A DNA stretch of 64,000 nt from RYN-230 sp963841695 (GTDB lineage Bacteria; Actinomycetota; Actinomycetes; Streptosporangiales; Streptosporangiaceae). The notes below the pieces were generated by a model. The model did not search any database and had not been told where the DNA came from. It worked only from the letters and a program-made list of their open reading frames with translations. The stretch's first letter is position 1. Every line of letters starts with the position of its first letter. The position numbers and the translations under genes are program-made. Location: the NCBI GenBank assembly GCA_963841695.1, contig CAWJDQ010000002.1:62001-126000 (forward strand). Reading direction: 5' to 3'. Shown here piece after piece: positions 25,366-34,662 of the stretch.

Positions 25366-26703
25366 CAGGGCCGCGAACAGGGCCGCGAACGCGATCTCCA
25401 GCCGGGTGGGATACTGGTTCCCCTGGAAAAGCGAGTAGACGTCGGGATCGTTCTGCTTGATCGACTGGGCGATGCCCGCGTAGGCGTCTTGCTTGGCCTG
25501 GATCAGGGACGGGCGTGGGGTTCTCGTTGGTGGCGATAGCCTGGGCCCACAGCAGCTGGCGGCCGTACTGGTTGACCACGGTGGGCTTGGCGCCCTTGGC
25601 GGTGGTGTAGACCGTGGTGCCGAACTCGCCGTCCAGCCACGGCTTGCAGACCAGTACCGTCCACAGCTCGTCGGCGTTCTGGTCCACGATGCCGTGACCC
25701 GCCGGTGAAGTTATAGTTGGCCGTGTTCACCTGCGGGTCGTGGCCCTGCACCGGGACGCAGTTGCTCGCGGCCGGGGCCGGGCAGCCCGGCGAACGCGAC
25801 GTTCAGGGTCTGGGTGATCCCGTTGGACACGGTCTTGCCCAGGCCGGTGAAGTCGGCGGGCCGGCCGATGAGCCAGATGGCCGCCGCGCAGGCGATGACC
25901 ATCCAGATGGTGCCCTCGATCGTCCGGGTGGCCCGCTTGCGGATCAGCCCCTGCCAGGCCAGCCAGATCGCGCCGATGATGACCACCGGGGCCAGGAACG
26001 GGAAGTAGATCGCGTTGCCCAGGCTGGTGATCAGCCGGTCCACCGCGTTGGTCAGCCAGGACAGGATGCCCTCGCCGGCCGCGGACTGGTACACGGTGAT
26101 CGTCACCCGGTCCAGCGCCTTCGAGGCGTCGAACACCATGCCCGCGACGCTGTTGCCGATCAGCGAGGTCATGTCCGAGCACTGCATGTCGTAGGCCGCC
26201 CAGGACTGCCCCGCCATGCCGTAGCTGTCGTAGAGGGTGGCGGGCTGCTTCCGCCGGTGACGGGCGGCTGGATCAGCGAATCGATGCCGCCCGCCGCCGG
26301 CTCCGGCGCCGGGACAGACGGCTGGCAGATGTTGTTGAGGTCGCCAATTAAACCGCTGGACCCCGCGTTGCAGAAGCCGAGCAGGCCGCCGATGTCGCCG
26401 ATCCCCGGGACCGAGCAGATGCCCGTCGAGGCGGTCAGGTCGGCCGGGGTGCTGGCCGCCGCCCGCCCCGCCGGCTGCGCATGACCAGTGGGCAGGGCCG
26501 CCGCCGCGTGCTGGGCCGCCGCCGCGTGCTGGGCCGCCCCCGCGTGCTGGGCCGCCCCCGCATGCTGGGCGGCGCGCGCCGACCGCAGCCTGCGCGATCG
26601 CCGGGGACGCCAGCAGGCCCGCACCGGCCACGGCGATGATCACGCCGGGCACGGCGAGGGTTCTGCGGGCTACCGTGGCGGCCCGGCGGAGGACTCTGGC
26701 CAT
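25366..26703 (-). pseudogene. VirB6/TrbL-like membrane protein, 5' part with several frame breaks
   Basis: The start is the ATG at 26703 after AGGAGCCCACC, followed by a signal peptide (LAVPGVIIAVAGAGLLASPAIAQA). The sensible protein then changes frame at about 26620, 26240, 25790, 25700 and 25510. Pieces are clear: AAQHAG repeats, GICSVPGIGDIGGLLGFCNAG, then YDSYGMAGQSWAAYDMQCSDM and membrane helices, then HDPQVNTANYNFTGG, then ELWTVLVCKPWLDGEFGTT, then the intact 3' part. Joined, it gives a protein of about 945 residues. Five breaks in 1.2 kb of otherwise undegraded sequence point to poor base calling, though decay is possible. Confidence 0.6.
26495..26566 (-). repeat. 18-bp tandem repeat x4
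   Basis: Four copies of GGGCCGCC(G/C)CCGCGTGCT in a row (26495, 26513, 26531, 26549). On the minus strand they encode AQHA(A/G)A repeats just after the signal peptide of the VirB6-like protein. Repeat length is a multiple of three. A likely cause of assembly trouble at this spot. Confidence 0.85.
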
Positions 26704-26759
26704 GGTGGGCTCCTGAAGCCTGGGGGGAGAGGCTGGTCGGGGCATAAAGTGACTGCCGG

Positions 26760-29277
26760 TCACCGGGCGGGCTCGCCCGGCGGCGCCGCGCCGAGCAGCC
26801 CGGCGGCCTGCGGCAGGGTCGCCATCCGGTGCTGCGGGTTCCTCGGCCGGGCGGGCCCGGGTGGGGTTGGTGTCCAGCCACTGCCGCAGTTCATCGGAGA
26901 TCAGGTCGATGCCGATCCGGCCCGCCCGGCCCTCCAGATCACGGAAAATGCATTCCCCGTTGCCGAGCCCCCGCAGCACGGCCTTGTGCTCCTCGGTCGC
27001 CTCCACCCCGAGCAGCGCCATCACGTTCGCCACCTCGACCCGCTCCGAGGAGCGGAACGCGAACACCCCGGATATACAGTTCGTGACCTGCTCGTTCAGC
27101 AGGTCCCCCGCGTTCTGTGAGACCAGGATCAGCGCCGTGTTCCGGGAACGCCCCATCCGGGACACCTCGGGAACCAGCTTGGCCCCCTGCGGCGTCGCCG
27201 TGATCGCCCACGCTTCGTCGAGGAAGATCGCCTTGGGGAGCCGGCGGTCAATTCCGTTGAGGAGCCTGCGGGCGAACTGGGAGACGAGGTACAGCAGGGC
27301 GACGGACAGGCGCTGCTCGTAGGAATAGTCTTCGCGCCCGGCTGCGGTGTCCGGCAGGGTCAGGCCCGCCAGCGTGAACACAGTCGTCCAGCCGGCCGTG
27401 TCGATCTGCTGGCCGCCCGAGGGCGCGAAGCAGAGCCGGGCCAGGCGCATCTCCGACATGGACCGGAGCACCGCGCCGAGGTTCTTGGACGCCGGATCGG
27501 CGGATTCCTCCAGATGCCGGATGACCTTCCCCAGGCTCGGCCGCTCCCGGCTGGCCACGCTGGCCACCGCCTGGATCATCGCGCTCTCCCGCTCCTCGCT
27601 CATCCGCGGCAGCAGCAGGCGCAGGGTCTCCGTGGCCATGGTCCGCTTCTCGGCCAGATCATCACCGAACGAGAACGGGTCGAGCAGGCCCGGTGCGGCG
27701 GCGCCCAGCGGCAGCACCCGCGCCTTGCGCCCGCGATCGGCGAGCAGCTGGACCAGCGGTTCCGCGTCGCCCTTGGGATCGATCACCGCGACCGTCACCC
27801 CGCGCAGCGCCAACTGCAGAATCAGCAACAACGCCAGCGTGGTCTTGCCCCCGCCGGGCTCACCGGTGATGGCGATGGCGGTGGGCCGGTTCAGCGCCGC
27901 GGCGAGCAGCGGATCGAAATGGACCACGGACCGGGCCCGGCCGAGGGTCTCGCCGATATAGGGGCCGACCCAGCCCTGCCCGCTGCTCGGCCGGTCCCCC
28001 AGATCCACGGTGGCGGTCGGCACCCCGCCAGCGATCGTGTACAGCGGCTGGCGCTGCACGTACGAGCTCAGCCGGACCCGGTCCCCGGGCAGCGACTCGC
28101 GGAGCAGCGAAAACTGGTCACCGGTCGAGTTGACCACGTCGATGCCCATATCGCGGTAGTGCTCGACGACCGCCTCCACCCGGCGCTGGCACAGTTCCCG
28201 GGTCGGGGCGGACACCACGAGCCGGTGCCAGCCGTAGACGAAGGGCAGCCGTTCCTTGGTGATGCCGTGCTCGAGCATCCGGGCCGCGACGATCTGCTCG
28301 GCCAGGGCGAGCGGCGCGTCCACCCCGGCCTCCCGGATGTGCGCGTCCATGTCCCGGGCGTGCGCCAGCCGGCGGCCGACGTCCTTGCTGGCCTTGGCCG
28401 GCGGGATCAGCCGCATCCGGGAGCTGATCTCCACCGGGAACGGCAGCGAGTCGGCGAAGTGCAGCCACGGCTCCCCGTCCGGGAACGACATCACGTCAGG
28501 GAAGCGGGAGAAGGACAGGAACGCCTCGAACGACTCCCCCTCAGGATTCTCCAGGCGCAGCAGCGTGCGCCCGTTGTGCACCTGGCCTTCGTACAGGGAC
28601 TCGATCTCGCCGGCCCCCCACCGGCGGCGGCGGACCGCGGAGGGGCGCGGGTCACCCGCCGTGCCCATCAGCGTGTGCCGGACCAGCCAGGCGATCTCGT
28701 CGCTGGTCGCGTGCCGCGCGGCCAGGGCACTGGCGCCCAGGGCCCGGCCCAGCCGCTCGGCGTGCTCGGTCCAGCGGGTGATCTCCGCGCCGCCGATCGC
28801 CTCGTCGTCGAGGCCCATCGCCTGCTCGCCCGCCCGGTAGGTGTTGAGGAACTCGGAAAGCAGCCCGCCACCTAGCTGCGCGCGCATACCGCGCTGCCCC
28901 AGCCGCACGCCGAGGTAGACCTCCTTGGCCCAGAAATCCTTCGCCCACACGTGGCGGTACATCTCATCCAGGTAGTTCCGCCAGCCGGGTCCCCCGTCCG
29001 ACGTGGCGTCCAGCTGGGCGGCCCACTCCGCCGCCGGGTAGGAACGGTGCACGATGCGCAGATGGACCTCGGCGTCCGGCATCCTGATCGCGGCCAGCGC
29101 GACCGTGATGTTGGTGGCCAGGGCTTCCCGGTCCAGCGGCGTGGTGAACTCATACGGCTGGGTCGGCAGCCGGTAGTACGCCCACGCATGCGTCTCGGTG
29201 AGCAGGATGCGGTCATCGAAGTAACGCAGGGACAGGCGCGACCGTCCTCCCGTCCGGGCGCTCACCGGGCGGCCCAT
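26760..29277 (-). CDS. VirB4-type secretion ATPase, frame break near the 3' end
   Basis: About 838 residues. N-terminal VirB4/TraC-like domain (THAWAYYRLPTQPYEF, EVHLRIVHRSYPAAEW), then the motor: Walker A ITGEPGGGKTT (about 468), VIDPKGDAEPL, Walker B KAIFLDEAWAI (about 687), and LVSQNAGDLLNEQVTNCISGVFAFR. It powers substrate transfer and pilus assembly in Tcp/VirB systems. The uncorrected frame runs on through the next gene to 25711. A one-base shift at about 26855 gives a natural end (MATLPQAAGLLGAAPPGEPAR, stop at 26760), adopted here. Start ATG 29277 overlaps the upstream gene by about 65 bases. Confidence 0.83.
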
Positions 29278-31192
29278 TGCTGCGGTGTGCCGTCGGGTGG
29301 CAGCGGGCTGCCGGGCGGGACAGCCCGGCCGGCGCGACCGCCAGCGCCGAGACCAGCACCCCGGCGAGGGCCGTGTAGGCGTGCTGGACCTGGGGCCGGA
29401 GCTGGGCGAACCGGGATTCCGCGTCAGCGGCGGCCGCCTCGGTGATCCCCTGCTCGGCCGGCGGAGCCCCGAGGTGATCATCCCAGGGCACCCGCACGAT
29501 GGCCCGGCACCGGCCGCGGACCACGAGTTCAGCTTGCTCGACATGGGACATGCTGCGCTTGCTCACTCCGTTGATGACCGTGATCGCTCCCGTGCACAGT
29601 TCCCCGTAGCCGTGCCCGTCCAGCCATTCCATCGTCATCGCGACCGCCCGGGCCGCGTCAGCGCTGGCCGGGGCGACCAGGACCAGCTGGTCGGCGGCGG
29701 ACAGGACCCGGGCTACCGCCGACGCGCCAGGGTCGGTGAGCGTGAGCGGATAGCGGGACGTCAGGATTTCGAGCACCCGGGCGTATTCCTCGTCGGCCAG
29801 GGCCGAACCGCCGTCAGGAGCCGAGTCGTGCGCGATGAGATCCAGGCGGCCCCGGCCGCGCTGGCCCGGAATCGCCGGCGTGGCCCCGGCCAGCAGCCCG
29901 CGGGCGCTGGCCGCCGGGGAGGTGCGGGCCATGTCCGTGAGGGAGGTCTGCCCGGGGTTGAGGTCCAGTGCCGCGACCGGCTCGCCGCGCAGGCTGGCCA
30001 GCACATCGGCCAGCATCAGCGTGGTCACCGTCTGGCCGGCGCCGACCGTGCAGCCCAGTACCACCATCAGCCGCGGGCCATGGACCGGCAGCAGGACCCG
30101 GGCGCGGTCACGCCGTTCCATGTCCGGCCGCCCGGGCCCGTGACCGCCCGGAACGACCCTGACGTGCTCCCGCCAGTTGCTGCCGCCGCGATGCTGGCCC
30201 GGGCCGCTGAGGGCGCGCTCCACCATGGTCGGCCGGGTGCTGGAGGCGCCCCGGACCACGACGATGGGCGGGGACCAGGGGCTGGGCGGCGAGGAGGACG
30301 AGCCGGCCTCGTCCGGGGCGTCGGGCTCGGCTGCGTCAGGCTCAGCTGCGTCGGGTTCGGCTGCCTCGTCCTGCTCCGCCGCGGGCCGGGCCATCTCAGG
30401 CTCGGCTGCCTCGGGCGCCACCGCCGCATAAGGCCCGCTCGCCTCAGGGGCGGCTGCCTCAGGCTCGGCTCGCTCAGGCTCGGCTCGCTCAGGCTCGGCC
30501 GTGTCGTCCTGGGCTGTCCCAGGCTCCGCCACGTCAGCCTCACCGGTCTCGTCAGCCTCACCGGTCTCGTCAGCCGCTGCGGCCACTCCGGCCTCAATGG
30601 CCTCGTCCGCAACGGGCCCGGGTGACGCGGGCCGATCGCCGCCGGGCTCGTGCGAGACCGGAGCATCACGGGCCGGCTCGGGGCGCGGCGCGCCGATGAA
30701 GAACCCGGCCGGACTGGCTGACGTGCCTGCCGAGGGTTCCGCCGGGGCAGCCTGCGCGGGCACATTCACCACCGGCCCAGCGGGCGGAGCCGGTGGGGCC
30801 GTGTCTGGCCGGGCCAGCGAACCGGCTCTTCCCGCGAGCGGATCTGGGCCCGGATGGACGGGATCTCCCGCGGCCAGGACGGGATCTCCGGCCGCCGGGA
30901 CCGGATCTGCCGCCGCCGGCACCGCGGGCGGGCCGGGAGTCCCGGAAGGCGGCGGGGCCGGGACGGGCCGCACCGGAGTGGTCCAGATGGGCCGGGCCGG
31001 GCCGGCCGCGGGCAAGTGCGGGTCCTTGACCGGCCAGGCCGCGGCGGGCGGCGCGGCCACCGGGCCGAGCCTGGTCAGTGACGGCTTCCTCGTCCCTGGC
31101 GGGGTGCGCCGGCCCGTGAACCGGAAGCCCCAGCCTGGCAGCAGGCCGGCCCGCAGGCTCGGCTGCCGGGCGCATCGGGGCCTGGCGCGCAT
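29213..31192 (-). CDS. ParA/MinD-like ATPase-fold protein with degenerate P-loop
   Basis: About 659 residues from the ATG at 31192. The first 360 are low complexity: Pro/Ala-rich, then acidic Ala/Glu/Pro repeats (AEPERAEPERAEPE, EADETGEADETGEAD, AAEPDAAEPDAAEPD). The C-terminal part is a deviant-Walker fold: LMVVLGCTVGAGQTVTTLM, VAALDLNPGQTSLTDMAR, TDPGASAVARVLSAADQLVLVAPAS. The usual P-loop lysines are absent (GAGQT in place of GVGKT), so ATP hydrolysis is doubtful. Similar proteins occur in actinobacterial secretion loci beside VirB4. Overlaps TcpE upstream and VirB4 downstream, in other frames. Confidence 0.68.
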   Translation of the reverse strand: MRARPRCARQPSLRAGLLPGWGFRFTGRRTPPGTRKPSLTRLGPVAAPPAAAWPVKDPHLPAAGPARPIWTTPVRPVPAPPPSGTPGPPAVPAAADPVPAAGDPVLAAGDPVHPGPDPLAGRAGSLARPDTAPPAPPAGPVVNVPAQAAPAEPSAGTSASPAGFFIGAPRPEPARDAPVSHEPGGDRPASPGPVADEAIEAGVAAAADETGEADETGEADVAEPGTAQDDTAEPERAEPERAEPEAAAPEASGPYAAVAPEAAEPEMARPAAEQDEAAEPDAAEPDAAEPDAPDEAGSSSSPPSPWSPPIVVVRGASSTRPTMVERALSGPGQHRGGSNWREHVRVVPGGHGPGRPDMERRDRARVLLPVHGPRLMVVLGCTVGAGQTVTTLMLADVLASLRGEPVAALDLNPGQTSLTDMARTSPAASARGLLAGATPAIPGQRGRGRLDLIAHDSAPDGGSALADEEYARVLEILTSRYPLTLTDPGASAVARVLSAADQLVLVAPASADAARAVAMTMEWLDGHGYGELCTGAITVINGVSKRSMSHVEQAELVVRGRCRAIVRVPWDDHLGAPPAEQGITEAAAADAESRFAQLRPQVQHAYTALAGVLVSALAVAPAGLSRPAARCHPTAHRSNGPPGERPDGRTVAPVPALLR

Positions 31193-31892
31193 TGTCCGTG
31201 ATCTCGGCTGGCGCTGTCCCGGCCGCGGCGGCGGGAGGTACGGCCTCCGGTCCAGGAACGCCGCCTGGCCACGGGACCGCACGGCCCGGTGGCTCCGCCA
31301 CGCGCCGCCGTCGCGGCGCCGGAACAGTCCGCGGCACCCTGGCGGCCGGGGCGGCCGCGGCGGCGGGGGCGGCCGGAGCCGGAAGGGCCTGCGTGGCGGT
31401 GGCTGTGCCCGCGGCTGCCGGGCGCACCCGGGCCGGAGCCGCGCGCCGTCCTGGGCGCCGCGCGACGTCTGGGGCCGCAGCGGGCGCCAGGGCCGGGGCC
31501 TCGGCTGGCGACCGGGAGGGCTTCTCGTCCCGCCGCCACACCTTTCCGATGACTACGACGTCGTCTTTCTCCGCCAGCGGGGCCATCCGGCACCACGTGC
31601 CCGGCTCGCCCAGGTAGCGCACCTGCGAAATGACCAGTTCAGGGAGTCTTTTGCTTTCCAGCACCGGCCGCGTGGCGAGCCAGGTGATCAAGCCCGGCGG
31701 CAGCACGTACAGCCAGAACAGGGTGTGGTTGAAGGGCAGCCCGAGGATGGTCAGCAGGATCACGTACGGCACCGTGATCGCCGCGAACACCGCGATCTGG
31801 CCCACCGGAACCGGCATCGGCAGCCTGAAGTCGTACAGCTTGTACAGCCGTTTTTCGATCCGCCAGATGCTGGTGTAGGTGGGCAAGTCCAC
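30666..31892 (-). CDS. TcpE-family conjugal transfer membrane protein
   Basis: GTG start at 31892 after AAGGAGA. The first 135 residues are a clear TcpE domain: LPTYTSIWRIEKRLYKLYDFRLPMP split by helices (IAVFAAITVPYVILLTILGL, LFWLYVLPPGLITWLATRP), then ESKRLPELVISQVRYL and TWCRMAPL. TcpE is an inner-membrane part of the Tcp apparatus of Gram-positive conjugative elements. The frame then continues as Ala/Pro/Arg-rich sequence and overlaps the next gene by 527 bases in another frame. The real end is probably upstream of 31150, hidden by a frame break or by the low stop density of GC-rich DNA. Confidence 0.75.
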   Translation of the reverse strand: MDLPTYTSIWRIEKRLYKLYDFRLPMPVPVGQIAVFAAITVPYVILLTILGLPFNHTLFWLYVLPPGLITWLATRPVLESKRLPELVISQVRYLGEPGTWCRMAPLAEKDDVVVIGKVWRRDEKPSRSPAEAPALAPAAAPDVARRPGRRAAPARVRPAAAGTATATQALPAPAAPAAAAAPAARVPRTVPAPRRRRVAEPPGRAVPWPGGVPGPEAVPPAAAAGTAPAEITDNARQAPMRPAAEPAGRPAARLGLPVHGPAHPARDEEAVTDQARPGGRAARRGLAGQGPALARGRPGPAHLDHSGAARPGPAAFRDSRPARGAGGGRSGPGGRRSRPGRGRSRPSGPRSARGKSRFAGPARHGPTGSARWAGGECARAGCPGGTLGRHVSQSGRVLHRRAAPRAGP

Positions 31893-31922
31893 CGGGTGCT
31901 CTCCTTCCGGCCTGGGCGGAGA

Positions 31923-32180
31923 TCAGTGGACGCCGAGCGCGTTCGCGATGCCCTGGGCGAGTTCCCGCACGATGCCCGGGGTGTAGAAGACCACCGCGAT
32001 CGCGACGGCGAGCACGAGGAACTGCACAAACCGGATGATTTCCCGAGTGAACAAGAAGAACAGGGCGACGATCCCGATGATCCCCAGGAACAGGGGCCCG
32101 AACAGCCCCTGCAAGTAGCTCACGAGGCCCGTGGTGTTGATCGACGACGGGGCCGCGATGATCAGCGATTGGAACGACAT
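31923..32180 (-). CDS. Small two-helix membrane protein of the T4SS (TcpD/VirB2-like)
   Basis: 85 residues, ATG with GGAG seven bases upstream. Two hydrophobic helices (FLGIIGIVALFFLFTRE and FVQFLVLAVAIAVVFYTP) after a short N-terminus; ends with LAQGIANALGVH. Size, topology and the place between TcpC and TcpE fit TcpD or a VirB2/TrbC-like subunit; no signal-peptidase site is obvious. Assignment is by context. Confidence 0.75.
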   Translation of the reverse strand: MSFQSLIIAAPSSINTTGLVSYLQGLFGPLFLGIIGIVALFFLFTREIIRFVQFLVLAVAIAVVFYTPGIVRELAQGIANALGVH

Positions 32181-32246
32181 CGGTCTACTCCGGGTTATGG
32201 GGGATCACGCCTGGCCGGGCGGGGGCGTGCGGCCTTCGAAGTCCGG

Positions 32247-33248
32247 TCACGGCGACCCCGGTGACTCGGTTGCTGCGCTGATGTCCCTGACGTACCAGGT
32301 TCCGTTCTGCTTCACGACGGTGAGGTTGTAGCTCATCTGGAGCTGGGCCGCCGCTCCGCCCTTGGTGACCTGACCTGCCGAGTTTCTGGGCGGAACACTC
32401 CAGACGACGGTGGCAATGATATGGCGAGTCGCGCCGCCAGGCGGGACGCTGATGCTGGCGACGGAATGGAAATTCACCGCGCCGTTTAGCCCGGTCAGCG
32501 ACGTCCCCTGGGCCAGGTACCGGCCCAGGGTCACTTGATTGCCGCTGGCATAGGCCTGGAAGAACGACGGAAGCTGGTTGGTCAGCACGGCCTGGGTGGC
32601 GGAATCAGAACCGGCCGGGGCGGCCGAGGGCAGGGCGGCCCGCGCGGGAGCTGGCAGCCAGGCGGGCGCGGCGGAAACGACCAGGCTGCCCGAGGACGCG
32701 TAGATAGGCACCCCTAGCTGCATCAACTGGCCATTTACCCTGGCCAGGAGCGTGACCACGGCATGCTGAGCATCCTGCACATCGGTGCCAGCCACCTGTT
32801 CGGACTGCATTTGCGAGGTCCCCTGGCCATTCCAGCCCAGCTGCGGGTCCGATCCGCTCGGCAGGAAGGCGGCGAGCTGGGTGGCCCGCCGCGCGGAGTC
32901 GCCCGGGCTGTAGTTCAGGTACACCTGGCCGAACTGCAGGGCGTAAGCATCCGCCAGAGTGACCGGGAAGGTAGCGGCCGGGGGCGCCGATGTGGCCGGG
33001 GCCGCCGGGGCCGGGTGGGACTCGCCCGAGACGATCGCGACGACGCCGCGGTAGCCGATAAGCAGCAAGACGGCCCAGGCGATACCACGGAAGAGCCAGA
33101 CGAGCCAGCGGCCGCCAGCACCGCCCCAGGGTCGCGCCGCGCGCGGGCGACGGCTCTGGTCCCGCCCGGAATATTCGGTCCCCGCTTCGTAGTCCAGCCC
33201 GTGCTCACCCAAATGCGGACTGCGATCAACGGTTGACCGGCGAACCAT
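32247..33248 (-). CDS. TcpC-family conjugal transfer protein (VirB8-like)
   Basis: 333 residues, ATG with GGAGG four bases upstream. A charged cytoplasmic N-terminus, one membrane helix (about 50-70, LFRGIAWAVLLLIGYRGVVAIV), then two NTF2-like extracytoplasmic domains: YALQFGQVYLNYSPGDSARR begins the first and PSFFQAYASGNQVTLGRYLAQG the second; it ends LTVVKQNGTWYVRDI. TcpC is the VirB8-like scaffold of Gram-positive conjugation channels. First gene of the minus-strand secretion operon. Confidence 0.87.
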   Translation of the reverse strand: MVRRSTVDRSPHLGEHGLDYEAGTEYSGRDQSRRPRAARPWGGAGGRWLVWLFRGIAWAVLLLIGYRGVVAIVSGESHPAPAAPATSAPPAATFPVTLADAYALQFGQVYLNYSPGDSARRATQLAAFLPSGSDPQLGWNGQGTSQMQSEQVAGTDVQDAQHAVVTLLARVNGQLMQLGVPIYASSGSLVVSAAPAWLPAPARAALPSAAPAGSDSATQAVLTNQLPSFFQAYASGNQVTLGRYLAQGTSLTGLNGAVNFHSVASISVPPGGATRHIIATVVWSVPPRNSAGQVTKGGAAAQLQMSYNLTVVKQNGTWYVRDISAATESPGSP

Positions 33249-33849
33249 CGCACCTCCGCCCGTTCCTGCGCACGCGCAGCAATGAGTTGCGGTGCCTTCC
33301 TATGCCGTCTATCGCCCTATTCTGCGCCATAACCCGCCGACCGGGGAGCCCCTTTCGCGAGGCCCGGCACCGGATGCACCAGCAATCGACTCGCCCATTG
33401 ACCGGCGCGAGAGCAAGATGGTTAGCTACATATGGCCTCTGACCTGCGAAAACGTCGATACGCAGCTTTGCTAGGAACTCTTGGTTGACCTCTGCCAGCG
33501 TGCCCTGCGGGACTCGGCAAAATCGTTACACCCGGCGCCTTACGACGTATCTTAGCTGTGCCTGGGGGCCCGGGCGAGCACTCCGGCCCCGTGTCGCTCA
33601 GCCATCCGGGCGGCTTCACGTCGCGGCCGTCTGCGGGGTGATCGGCCCGATTGCCGGCCCGGCGCGCGAACTTCAGCGCCGACGCTAAAGGCCGCCTCTG
33701 CGACCCTTAGCGTCGGCAAATCATCCGGCTTATCGGGCCCCAGAAGCCACGGAATCTTACTGTCCACCCACAAGCTCACTGCCGTACGCCGGATACCAGG
33801 CAGACGGCTTCGGGAATCGCGCCCGCAGACTGTCTCACGGGCAGCCGCC
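33249..33849. other. 601-bp gene-free region upstream of the T4SS operon
   Basis: No credible frame on either strand; composition is less GC-rich than the surroundings (for example 33411-33560). It must contain the promoter of the tcpC-led operon. It also holds an 11-bp inverted repeat at 33678-33717. No relaxase or recognisable nic site was found. Confidence 0.5.
33678..33717. repeat. 11-bp perfect inverted repeat, 18-bp spacer
   Basis: GCCGACGCTAA (33678-33688) and TTAGCGTCGGC (33707-33717). No T-tract on either side, so a terminator is less likely than an operator or an origin-of-transfer-like dyad. Confidence 0.6.
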
Positions 33850-34578
33850 TCAGCCCGGACGCCGCGCGACGAAGACCAGTTCGCGGCCGGGGCGGTCGGG
33901 CGCGTCCCGCAGGCCGTCCACGACGAAACCGGCCGCCACCAGGGATTCTTCGACGTTCTCGCGGGCCCGGAAGCGCAGCGTCGAGTCCGAGGTCAGAGTC
34001 GCGCCGTCAGCTTCGAAGACAAAGATTGAGCGGAAGGACACCTGGTCACCGCGGATGGCGGTCACCTCGGTCCAGGACTGCACGACGCCGGCGCCGGGAA
34101 GATCGGCCCGCGACAGCGTGCCGGCGCGGTTCCATTCCGCCCACGCCTGGGCCTGCGGGTCACGGGTCTCGAAGACCAGGCGTCCACCAGGCCGGAGAGC
34201 GGCGTGCGCGCTGCGGAGCGCGGAATTCCACTCCGCATCGGTCAGGAACACCTGAGCGACGTTGCCCGTCATCGTGGCGAGATCCACCTGGAGCGGCGGC
34301 AAGTCCGCCGCGGCACACCGCACCCAACGCACCCGCCCGGCATCGGGCTTGGCCCGGGCCACCTCGAGCGAGGCAGCCGCCGGGTCCACGCCGATGACCT
34401 CGAGGCCGCGGGCGGCGAGCAGGCAGGCGAAGGTGCCCGTGCCGCACCCGATGTCCAGGACGCTGCGGGCACCGAACTCGCCGGCCATCGCCACGTAGAC
34501 GTCGAGGTCGCCCCGGTCAGGATCCAGGGGGTCGTAGACCCCGGCCAGCCGCGGATCCTCAAACAGCGCATCGGCCAT
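33850..34578 (-). CDS. Class I SAM-dependent methyltransferase
   Basis: 242 residues. Motif I VLDIGCGTGTFACLLAARG (about residues 40-58), motif II VIGVDPAAASLEVAR, motif III RCAAADLP and the post-strand LRPGGRLVFETRDP. The C-terminal part (GDQVSFRSIFVFEADGATLTSDSTLRFR) resembles small-molecule methyltransferases of the Methyltransf_25/ubiE-like group. Substrate unknown. Lies next to the duplicated ychF end, so it was probably the original downstream neighbour of ychF. Confidence 0.83.
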   Translation of the reverse strand: MADALFEDPRLAGVYDPLDPDRGDLDVYVAMAGEFGARSVLDIGCGTGTFACLLAARGLEVIGVDPAAASLEVARAKPDAGRVRWVRCAAADLPPLQVDLATMTGNVAQVFLTDAEWNSALRSAHAALRPGGRLVFETRDPQAQAWAEWNRAGTLSRADLPGAGVVQSWTEVTAIRGDQVSFRSIFVFEADGATLTSDSTLRFRARENVEESLVAAGFVVDGLRDAPDRPGRELVFVARRPG

Positions 34579-34591
34579 AGCTTGCCCAGTC

Positions 34592-34618
34592 AGACGTTGA
34601 AGCGGAACTCGACCACGT
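34592..34618 (-). repeat. Distal copy of the ychF 3' end (27-bp direct repeat)
   Basis: Identical over 27 bases to 35918-35944, the last codons of ychF (VVEFRFNV and stop). Similarity resumes after a small indel (CCGTCGC). It has no ychF body attached. It looks like a relic or attachment site bounding the vapBC-GNAT segment. Confidence 0.85.
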
Positions 34619-34662
34619 TCCGTCGCCGATACATGTACGGGGCCGCCGGACCCCGACGTTCC

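Noticed and set aside
26741..26775. GTGAC-TGCCG-GTCAC dyad at the VirB4/VirB6 junction
   Set aside because: It lies within the VirB4 end rather than a promoter region and is short enough to be chance in this composition.
25711..29544. A single 1277-residue VirB4-VirB6-like fusion frame
   Set aside because: A proper ribosome site and signal peptide begin the VirB6-like protein at 26703, the stretch before it is nonsense in this frame, and a one-base shift gives VirB4 a natural end at 26760.
33233..33688. Short plus-strand frames upstream of the secretion operon
   Set aside because: Under 70 residues, no ribosome sites, no homology-like pattern, and they overlap each other in different frames.
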